This document shows positions 34,201 to 39,623 of a stretch of DNA of 47,064 nucleotides, piece after piece. Origin of the DNA: a virus; the IMG/VR virus record IMGVR_UViG_3300025646_000076, positions 1-47,064 of that record. One strand, 5' to 3'. The first letter of the stretch is position 1. Every line of letters begins with the position of its first letter. The notes beneath the pieces are model-generated. The model saw nothing but the letters and a program-made list of their open reading frames with translations, ran no database searches and was not told where the DNA came from. Position numbers and translations under genes: made by a program.

Positions 34201-35831
34201 GTGCCACTGGACAGAAAGGCGACCAAGGTCAAAAAGGTGTAACTGGAGACAAAGGTACTAAAGGTGCTTTAGGTCAGAAAGGTGACCAAGGCCAAAAGGG
34301 TGACCAAGGCCAAAAAGGACAGACTGGAGCCAAAGGTACTAAAGGTGCCCAAGGCGATAAGGGTAACACTGGACAAAAAGGCGATCAAGGTCAAAAAGGT
34401 CAAACCGGAGACAAGGGTACTAAAGGTGCTTTAGGTCAGAAAGGCGATCAAGGTCAGAAAGGCGACCAAGGCCAAAAAGGCGTTACTGGAGATAAGGGTA
34501 CTAAAGGTGCTCAGGGCGATAAAGGTAACACTGGACAGAAAGGTGACCAAGGCCAGAAAGGCCAAACTGGTGATAAAGGTACCAAGGGTGCTTTAGGTCA
34601 GAAAGGCGATCAAGGCCAGAAAGGTGACCAAGGTCAAAAAGGTGTAACCGGGGCTAAAGGTACTAAAGGTGCTCAGGGTGATAAGGGTGACACTGGACAA
34701 AAAGGTGATCAAGGCCAAAAAGGTGTAACCGGTGACAAAGGTACCAAGGGTACTTTAGGCCAGAAAGGCGACCAAGGCCAGAAAGGTGCCCAAGGCCAGA
34801 AAGGCCAAACTGGTGATAAAGGTACCAAGGGTGCTCAAGGCGATAAAGGTGACCAAGGCCAAAAGGGTGACCAAGGCCAGAAAGGTGTAACCGGAGACAA
34901 AGGCACTAAGGGTGCTCAAGGCGATAAAGGTGACCAAGGCCAGAAAGGTGCCCAAGGCCAGAAAGGCCAAACTGGTGATAAAGGTACCAAGGGTGCTCAA
35001 GGTACTAAAGGTGCTCAAGGGGACAAAGGTACTACTGGTGACAAAGGTCAGCAAGGTGCTAAAGGTACTAAAGGTGCTCAAGGCCAAAAAGGCGCTACTG
35101 GTGACAAAGGTACTACCGGTGACAAGGGTGTTACTGGGGATAAAGGAACTAAAGGTGCTCAAGGTATTAAGGGCGCTACTGGTGACAAAGGTACTACTGG
35201 CGAAAAAGGTATTGCTGGTGATAAAGGCCAAAAAGGTGTAACCGGAGCTAAAGGTACTAAAGGTGCCCAAGGTGATAAAGGTGCCACTGGACAGAAAGGC
35301 GACCAAGGTCAAAAAGGTGTAACTGGGGCTAAAGGTACTAAAGGTGCTCAAGGCCAAAAAGGCGCTACTGGTGACAAAGGTACTACTGGTGATAAAGGTA
35401 TTACTGGGGCTAAAGGCACTAAAGGTGTTCAAGGTGCTCAGGGAAACCAAGGTGATAAAGGTTCTACTGGTGCTAAGGGTAACTTAGGTGCTAAAGGTAA
35501 CAAAGGCGGAACAGGCGCAATCGGAGCTAAAGGTACAACTGGTGACTCTGGTGCTACTGTAGCAATCGATACTGCTTCTGCAATTGCCAGTGATGCTAAT
35601 AAGTCAGCTTTAGTTCTTTCAGTAAAAGGATCTGCAGTTCAACAATATGATATCTATTGGCATGTGCGTAGTGATCAGATGTGGACATACACTGGTGCTG
35701 CTTGGTCTAAAATGCCAACAGTTTCTAATGGGGTTGGTGCAAGTTCTATCAATATGAATGGAACAAATAACCGCATAGAAATTAGAGATTCCTCTGGCAC
35801 TATTCGCGTTAAAATCGGTAACCTAGCTTAA
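28257..35831 (+). CDS. Giant tail-tip protein with two long collagen-like domains
   Basis: A 2524-residue protein. The N-terminal ~600 residues are gpJ/tail-tip-like (GEARALPIVYGRSKVGATLA near residue 50), after a short hydrophobic start. A fibronectin-III-like domain lies at about 627-710. Collagen-like Gly-X-Y runs occupy residues 842-1636 (about 265 triplets) and 1715-2434 (about 240 triplets). They are split by a ~78-residue non-collagen segment and end in a ~90-residue C-terminal domain, likely the trimerisation and receptor tip. The triplets are nearly proline-free: Lys fills most Y positions and Asp, Gln, Ala or Thr the X positions, so KGD links that stabilise triple helices are frequent. 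At 0.286 nm per residue the helices could reach about 230 and 205 nm. A PLOD-type collagen-modifying enzyme is encoded downstream at 44769. Confidence 0.88.
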   Translation: MILSIIIAVVSTIYSYTQSRKAKKRAEREAEKRKGFELNTKGEARALPIVYGRSKVGATLADVTVRGSYTHTSSTGSDGTAWVYGLSQSKSPKKNKNEFLVANYAICQGGINSVNFLEVDDVDYNNSEFQKDGKGGHRIVTHTEGGVADPMTSTNGLRSDSKFTDCAFAGAVFYLNRDDPQYYQIPDLTFYVEGLKVASVTESNGVYSYNRSGTRLYSNNPALVLLDYLTAPYGANLSINDVDLESFYNAALICDTPVNPALGLGPIKRQGKIWENRLGYTAFTNDGEDYVVISDDIATAHTGDSIGFATSETYGYYTFNASDVYYDVNSNEYRIDTADIVPVGSSSITINTQLFSGQISSFWVNAETVADSLPLYECNTTLDPSVPIRDNIDDILFSMGNADLVYSEGKYKLNLSYFGTQTELRNDATNTLIITDDILKVSEIKITYPSIQTRLNQCIVRYSNEQEDFKSATATWPPTGSAVHNTYLAEDQGIVLNTSLSAESITDPYHATARAEQTVRESRRAVIYEFEIFAEGYKLEPGDHIRFNSVLNDLTSINDIALVRSVSLTENMTVKVEAVKVNATDLAWNIADEILSDYPGHEDFSVSPVTLTNSAIAEADLSDASVYGYYVNPEEYSIFLRWPEADNSSLFDHYEVEAQIGNTSDDLWFGIGTTRNENFTYIPGNPADSIYFRVRVTNQNGRKSSWSNFVGPVSILIEAAAGVTGQYDTSAIIYQQQANGAYTATDSNTVFEVRKNSVVLERQDYDPVGTLADNKWWVVSVNNSGTFNITETAFNAGDNFLALDTNAFSVDGRIQTTVEVKLPRLNATSYDFYLPVSGAKYGTKGDIGEKGDTGEKGLKGQGGDKGVKGVQGQQGQKGELGEKGTKGTTGQKGTTGDKGTQGDKGLKGSLGEKGDAGQKGDTGDKGTTGDKGVKGIQGVKGDAGQKGATGDKGVTGDKGDGGDKGIKGAQGVKGTTGDQGQKGSAGTKGAQGDKGLKGLAGTKGDQGDKGSTGDKGSTGDKGVKGIQGVKGDQGQKGSTGDKGSTGDKGVQGVQGVKGTTGQKGATGDKGATGDKGTKGIQGVKGAQGQKGSTGDKGQTGDKGTKGIQGTKGDQGEKGTLGQKGQTGDKGVKGIQGTKGDQGEKGTLGQKGQTGDKGVKGIQGTKGDQGQKGTTGQKGQTGDKGVKGIQGTKGDQGEKGTLGQKGQTGDKGIKGIQGTKGDQGEKGTLGQKGDQGQKGVTGDKGTKGALGQKGTQGQKGQTGDKGTKGIQGTKGDQGEKGTLGQKGDQGQKGVTGDKGTKGALGQKGTQGQKGQTGDKGTKGIQGTKGDQGEKGTLGQKGDQGQKGQTGDKGTKGALGQKGTQGQKGQTGDKGTKGIQGTKGDQGQKGTTGQKGDQGQKGVQGDKGTKGALGQKGTQGQKGQTGDKGTKGIQGIKGAQGQKGTTGQKGDQGQKGVQGDKGTKGALGQKGTQGQKGQTGDKGTKGIQGIKGAQGQKGTTGQKGDQGQKGVQGDKGTKGALGQKGTQGQKGQTGDKGTKGIQGIKGAQGQKGTTGQKGQTGDKGIKGVLGQKGDQGTKGSQGQKGTTGTKGDQGQKGTQGLKGVQGAQGQKGIIGDKGDPGLKGGQGIQGSPGNDGQTNFPYYTNAPIDYSASNLVPQGNPGTTNEFATNGGTYFWWPNATNVPGGVTAIRWQIYAIEASASNITSSSFSNPFTVEGAQGPTGEKGTKGVQGVKGVQGQQGNPGQKGDQGDKGQTGAKGTKGAQGDKGTTGQKGDQGQKGQTGDKGTKGALGQKGDQGQKGDQGQKGVTGAKGTKGAQGNKGDTGQKGDQGQKGVTGDKGTKGALGQKGDQGQKGDQGQKGVTGAKGTKGAQGDKGDTGQKGDQGQKGVTGDKGTKGTLGQKGDQGQKGDQGQKGVTGAKGTKGAQGDKGNTGQKGDQGQKGVQGDKGTKGTLGQKGDQGQKGDQGQKGVTGAKGTKGAQGDKGATGQKGDQGQKGVTGDKGTKGALGQKGDQGQKGDQGQKGQTGAKGTKGAQGDKGNTGQKGDQGQKGQTGDKGTKGALGQKGDQGQKGDQGQKGVTGDKGTKGAQGDKGNTGQKGDQGQKGQTGDKGTKGALGQKGDQGQKGDQGQKGVTGAKGTKGAQGDKGDTGQKGDQGQKGVTGDKGTKGTLGQKGDQGQKGAQGQKGQTGDKGTKGAQGDKGDQGQKGDQGQKGVTGDKGTKGAQGDKGDQGQKGAQGQKGQTGDKGTKGAQGTKGAQGDKGTTGDKGQQGAKGTKGAQGQKGATGDKGTTGDKGVTGDKGTKGAQGIKGATGDKGTTGEKGIAGDKGQKGVTGAKGTKGAQGDKGATGQKGDQGQKGVTGAKGTKGAQGQKGATGDKGTTGDKGITGAKGTKGVQGAQGNQGDKGSTGAKGNLGAKGNKGGTGAIGAKGTTGDSGATVAIDTASAIASDANKSALVLSVKGSAVQQYDIYWHVRSDQMWTYTGAAWSKMPTVSNGVGASSINMNGTNNRIEIRDSSGTIRVKIGNLA
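31476..32912 (+). repeat. 81/162-bp tandem repeats in first collagen domain
   Basis: The codon for Asp in the GDKG(T/V)KG unit recurs at 31476, 31557, 31638, 31719, 31800 and 31881 (exact 81-bp steps = 27 residues = 9 triplets). It then recurs at 32043, 32205, 32367, 32529, 32691 and 32853 (exact 162-bp steps). From about 32461 to 32907 the 162-bp copies are virtually identical at DNA level, pointing to recent unequal crossing-over or slippage. Confidence 0.85.
33519..35000 (+). repeat. 162-bp tandem repeats in second collagen domain
   Basis: The unit beginning G-(A/D)-K-G-T-K-G recurs with its second codon at 33519, 33681, 33843, 34005, 34167, 34329, 34491, 34653, 34815 and 34977, all exactly 162 bp (54 residues, 18 triplets) apart. 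Copies differ by scattered, mostly synonymous or conservative changes, so they are older than the identical block in the first domain. The same period in both domains suggests selection on register or a shared origin. Confidence 0.85.
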
Positions 35832-35839
35832 TGATATAT

Positions 35840-35863
35840 AAGGGGTTTTAATGGCCCCTTTTC
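35840..35863 (+). terminator. Terminator after the collagen-like tip gene
   Basis: AAGGGG (35840-35845) pairs with CCCCTT (35855-35860) around TTTTAATGG, followed by TTC. It lies just after the stop of the giant tip gene and is followed within 10 bases by the promoter motif at 35871, marking a transcription-unit boundary. Confidence 0.65.
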
Positions 35864-35870
35864 ATTAATC

Positions 35871-35888
35871 GATCACTCTATAGAAGAA
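35871..35888 (+). promoter_or_regulatory. Putative phage RNA-polymerase promoter, copy 4
   Basis: GATCACTCTATAGAAGAA is the best-placed copy of the recurrent motif: intergenic, right after a terminator and 20 bp before the ATG at 35909. The core CTATAGAAG is strikingly like SP6/T7 promoters (CACTATAGAAG in SP6). It would drive the whole fibre operon through the collagen-modifying enzyme to the terminator at 46657. Confidence 0.7.
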
Positions 35889-35908
35889 TAATTGGCTAAG
35901 GAGATAGT

Positions 35909-36235
35909 ATGGCTTCTTATAAACTTGAGCTTAATACAAGCGCTCCTTCCTATGAATTAGAATTATCAAGAGTAGGAGCACAAGGTGTAAAAGGGGAACC
36001 CGGCTCATCATTGACTACTACGTGGACTCGTTTAGTTACTGATTGGGTTTCCCAACCTACTCTTGTTGGTTCAACAACAGAGGGTAGAGTATTTCAATAC
36101 ACTTACTCTAATACTACGTTGTATCGATTAGTACCGAATACCAGCTCATTAGAGTTAGATTCTTTTTATACTAATTTTGATAATATTAATTTAACTGGTC
36201 TTGTTATTTCTAGAGGAATGACAATTAATCTATAG
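35909..36235 (+). CDS. Small tail protein with short collagen-like stub
   Basis: A 108-residue protein. The first ~25 residues (MASYKLELNTSAPSYELELS) are a short beta-rich head. Then comes RVGAQGVKGEPGSS, a three-triplet collagen-like stub, followed by a ~70-residue beta-rich tail. A closely similar head plus RVGAQGTQGEG stub is found in the tail protein at 43319, so this looks like a common N-terminal attachment module. First gene after the promoter at 35871, with AAGGAG upstream. Confidence 0.6.
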   Translation: MASYKLELNTSAPSYELELSRVGAQGVKGEPGSSLTTTWTRLVTDWVSQPTLVGSTTEGRVFQYTYSNTTLYRLVPNTSSLELDSFYTNFDNINLTGLVISRGMTINL

Positions 36236-36243
36236 GAGACAAC

Positions 36244-37809
36244 ATGGCTATTACGTTTGGTACTAACAAACAAATGCAACTTGTGCATTCGTGTGATAGT
36301 CTAACAAATATTACAGGTAGCATTGATGGTTTAGAGGGTTTCGGATATAATATACAAGGAACTAACTCAGTAACTATTGCAATACGTAAGAATGAAGTTA
36401 TACCTGTAACTATTACTCAAGAGTCTGGAAATACTATAACAGTGCCTACTGGTAGTCAAGTTATAGCCTGGGCGGCTTCTTCAGTAGCCACAATTGCAGA
36501 TGCTCAAACAATGACTATTAATGGCAGTACAAGCAGTTCTGCCGCTCTTGATGTTAAAAGTATAATGATAGGCTATTTTAAACCTTTCGCTTTTAACTAC
36601 AATAACTACGGCACTACTTTAACCTCTGTTGTATGGACATGGGATTCTAGCGGTGCAAATATTCGTACTGCAAATAATATTTGGATGGATGCAATCTACA
36701 TCGGAAACGGTGTTGATTTATCAGGAACTACAGTAAGCGACTCCTTATTTTTAGAAGGACAAACTTACGATGAAACTAGTAACACTTATAATGGCGTACT
36801 TATTAGCCAAGAAGGTATAGTATTCTCTCAGGGTGATATATTTATTAGCACAACTACCGGAAATAGTTTTAATGAAACATTAGTTTTTTACGAAACTTTA
36901 TACGGTAATAATACCTATACATTAAACGGAACAGGTACTGCTTCACTTGCTAATACCTCAATTTCTGTTTCAGGAACCATTACCTTAAATGTAGATTTTT
37001 CTGCAATGACATCATTTTCTATGATAGGTGGAACACTCTCTGGTTTTAATAGCTTAAGTGTCGCTTCCGGACAAACCTTTAATAGGGTGGTTTGTACTGA
37101 CGGTAACACAATAACCATGGGAGCCGCGACAAGTAGATCTGTTTTTGATCAATGTGGTCAAATTACTTTAAATGGTACTTTTTCTAATGTAACTGTCTCA
37201 GATTCTACAGTGTCTTCAGGGGTTGCGGCAGTAGTTTGTGATAGCATAAATGACATAACTGGCGGTAGTATTGATACTACTACTGGAAATGGGCATGCAA
37301 TAGAGCTAACTACAGCGCATACTGGTAGCTTTACCACAAGTACTTCAGGTTATGATTCAGGAGTCACGGGCTCCCCAATAACTCCGACCGAAGCAGGAGT
37401 AAATGCAACCGGAAACGAAACTATTCTTATTTCTGCAAGTAGTGGAACGTTTAATATTGCGGTAGGATCGGGGCTCACTGTGCCCTCTGTGGCTATTGCA
37501 AATGGATCTACTGCTGTTGTTAACGTAACAGATTTTCAGCCAACTTTAACATTAACAGGATTAATTCCTAATAGTGAAGTTAGGATTTATAATGCAGGAA
37601 CTACCACGGAATTTGATCCTGGAATAGAAAATTCAGGTACATCCTATTCTCTTCAATACTCTTATTTACCAAATACACTTGTAGATATAGTGGTACATAA
37701 TGTATCATATAAACATTATCGTGTAGAAGATTTCTTACTTAGTGCGCAAGACGCTTCTCTACCGATAGCTCAAATTTTCGATAGAAACTATTCTAATCCG
37801 CCACCATAA
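36244..37809 (+). CDS. Tail fibre/appendage protein, beta-helix-like
   Basis: A 521-residue protein rich in Thr, Ser, Gly, Asn and Val. Its short repeating strands (SVSGTITLNVDFSAM, SGFNSLSVASGQTFNRVVCT) are typical of right-handed beta-helix phage appendages. The C-terminal ~120 residues form a separate beta-domain, ending SLPIAQIFDRNYSNPPP. The neighbouring protein at 37824 ends in a similar RNYNDP motif. Ribosome site TAGGAGAC. Probably a virion surface protein; receptor or decoration role cannot be told. Confidence 0.6.
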   Translation: MAITFGTNKQMQLVHSCDSLTNITGSIDGLEGFGYNIQGTNSVTIAIRKNEVIPVTITQESGNTITVPTGSQVIAWAASSVATIADAQTMTINGSTSSSAALDVKSIMIGYFKPFAFNYNNYGTTLTSVVWTWDSSGANIRTANNIWMDAIYIGNGVDLSGTTVSDSLFLEGQTYDETSNTYNGVLISQEGIVFSQGDIFISTTTGNSFNETLVFYETLYGNNTYTLNGTGTASLANTSISVSGTITLNVDFSAMTSFSMIGGTLSGFNSLSVASGQTFNRVVCTDGNTITMGAATSRSVFDQCGQITLNGTFSNVTVSDSTVSSGVAAVVCDSINDITGGSIDTTTGNGHAIELTTAHTGSFTTSTSGYDSGVTGSPITPTEAGVNATGNETILISASSGTFNIAVGSGLTVPSVAIANGSTAVVNVTDFQPTLTLTGLIPNSEVRIYNAGTTTEFDPGIENSGTSYSLQYSYLPNTLVDIVVHNVSYKHYRVEDFLLSAQDASLPIAQIFDRNYSNPPP

Positions 37810-37823
37810 GAGGAATTTAACTC

Positions 37824-39575
37824 ATGGCTACTATTATTGATCCAGATGATCTAGTAAGAACATCTACAAATGCGGTAAGTACTCCTACGGGTAACTTATT
37901 CATCGACCCTACTGCAACTCCTCCTATTATTGAGTTAATTTCAACTACAGATGGGTGGTCTGCAGGAAGTGGCAATTTACTTGTTGCGGCAGACGGCGTA
38001 ACAGGTCAAGCTTTATATTCTAAATTAAAAGAATTATGGAAAACAGAAGCAGACTTAATTAAATATCCATTTCCAATGGAGGCTATTACGTCTGAGCAAT
38101 TTGAATTTATTGCTAACTGGGAATTAGACGATACAAATACTGCTTCTCGCTCATATATTCGTTCTGCAGGTTGGACAGAAAAAGACGCGGCGGCTAGCCC
38201 AAATATCAAGCAGTCTTACATGTCTGTAATTTCATTGGGTAACTTTGTAGACGAAGCTAATCAATATGCGTATTACTACTGGGAAGGTGATACCAGCCCT
38301 ACTAAGTTTACATACCCCGGTCCAGTAAATGAAGCTGTTCAGATATTTGGAGATGCTACTCACGGTAACGTTGATCACACAACTGGTGACGCTTTTACTG
38401 TTGGAATTAGACCGGATCCTACAGGTGTTTCTGGTAGTGTAGAAGGTTACACTTTTAACGAATCAAACAATACCGCAATTGGTGCTACAACCCTAACTTA
38501 TCAAGCATATCGTTTCCCGTTGTCTTCTGTTGTTGATCTAAACATTACTAAAACAGATTCGGAAGTTGTGGCTATTGAATCTGCTCGTGGTTTAACTATT
38601 GAGTATTTTGCAACGCCTCAAGCATCTAATACTTTCCTTTCTCCTGATCTCTTCGGAGGTCCCTATAATTTCCACGTAAGAATTGATGCTAGTCTTGGTG
38701 GAGCTACTACTGAAGAAATTTATAACTGGGTTCAGTATTCTTTACGTAATGGCTTTGGTTCAGATCAGTCTTCTCAAACAGGTAATGATATTGATAGTGG
38801 GGCAGGAACAGTTTATAACCACACTGTAACTGGTTTAGTACAATTTGTAGGAAGTAACTTAGAAACAATCGATCAATTACCGCTTAACAATTCGGACGGT
38901 GGTGTTGCAATCTCTGGGTTTGCATCTGCAAACACTAATGATATCAAACTGCGTGATGATGCAAATGTACTACAAGAATTTGCCTTTACAGCTACAGGTA
39001 CCCTACAGTTTAATAGCAACCTTGTTAATGATGCGGCGGCGCGTTACTGGATGTTTGACGCAGGAACTTTTGGAACTGCAGGAGCTACCACTATCATAGA
39101 TACTGCATCTCAAAGTATCGAGGGTGATGTTCATTACGCAACTTATGCAGTTGCTACAGGCAATACCTCGGGTACTACTGGAGCGAGTACCGCAGGTTCT
39201 GACGTATTTACCGTAACTGGTGAAACTTGGACTGTAGATGATTTAGCGGGTCAAATCTTACTCATTAATGAAGGAGATGCTTCTGTAGATGGATATTACT
39301 TTATTGAATCAAACACTGCAGATACAATAACTCTGGTTAGACCTATTGAAGGTACTTTAAGTAATATTAACTGGGAACTTCGTGCTAAAAATACAGCAGG
39401 CTCAAAAGAGTGGGCTTTTGATTGGACAACTAACGGTGACACCGATATAACAGTTGTTGCTATTGGTTTACGTACAGGACAGTACGTATCTGCTGACTTC
39501 CAAATCGGTCGTGCTACAAATCAAACTTTCCCAATCACCTCGCCTTTGGAGCGTAACTACAACGATCCTGTTTAA
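37824..39575 (+). CDS. Virion structural/tail appendage protein
   Basis: A 583-residue protein without signal peptide. The N-terminal half has TGQALYSKLKELWKTEADLI and KYPFPMEAITSEQFEFIANW, a pattern I know from large structural proteins of marine phages, often encoded next to tail fibres. It contains an RPDPTGVSGSVEGYTFNES region and a final TFPITSPLERNYNDPV. The similarity of the C-terminal RNYxxP motif with the preceding protein suggests the two occupy similar docking sites. Codon use shifts toward GCT/CGT/GTT, hinting at good expression. Confidence 0.6.
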   Translation: MATIIDPDDLVRTSTNAVSTPTGNLFIDPTATPPIIELISTTDGWSAGSGNLLVAADGVTGQALYSKLKELWKTEADLIKYPFPMEAITSEQFEFIANWELDDTNTASRSYIRSAGWTEKDAAASPNIKQSYMSVISLGNFVDEANQYAYYYWEGDTSPTKFTYPGPVNEAVQIFGDATHGNVDHTTGDAFTVGIRPDPTGVSGSVEGYTFNESNNTAIGATTLTYQAYRFPLSSVVDLNITKTDSEVVAIESARGLTIEYFATPQASNTFLSPDLFGGPYNFHVRIDASLGGATTEEIYNWVQYSLRNGFGSDQSSQTGNDIDSGAGTVYNHTVTGLVQFVGSNLETIDQLPLNNSDGGVAISGFASANTNDIKLRDDANVLQEFAFTATGTLQFNSNLVNDAAARYWMFDAGTFGTAGATTIIDTASQSIEGDVHYATYAVATGNTSGTTGASTAGSDVFTVTGETWTVDDLAGQILLINEGDASVDGYYFIESNTADTITLVRPIEGTLSNINWELRAKNTAGSKEWAFDWTTNGDTDITVVAIGLRTGQYVSADFQIGRATNQTFPITSPLERNYNDPV

Positions 39576-39623
39576 TAACAATTGGGGCTCTGAAAAGGGC
39601 CCTATACTAGGAGACATTTTATA

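Noticed and set aside
30780-35552. Could the tandem repeats be a CRISPR array or minisatellite?
   Set aside because: The repeats keep a perfect Gly-X-Y reading frame throughout with no unique spacers, so they are coding collagen repeats.
36229-36243. CTATAGGAGAC before the gene at 36244 as a further T7-like promoter
   Set aside because: Fully explained by the preceding stop codon (CTA TAG) joined to an AGGAG ribosome site; lacks the GATCAC part.
38371-38384. GATCACACAACTGG as a further promoter copy
   Set aside because: Matches only the first half, lacks CTAWAG and is inside a coding sequence.
39586-39604. GGGC/GCCC hairpin between the genes at 37824 and 39624 as terminator
   Set aside because: Only a 4-bp stem with a long loop and no T-tract.
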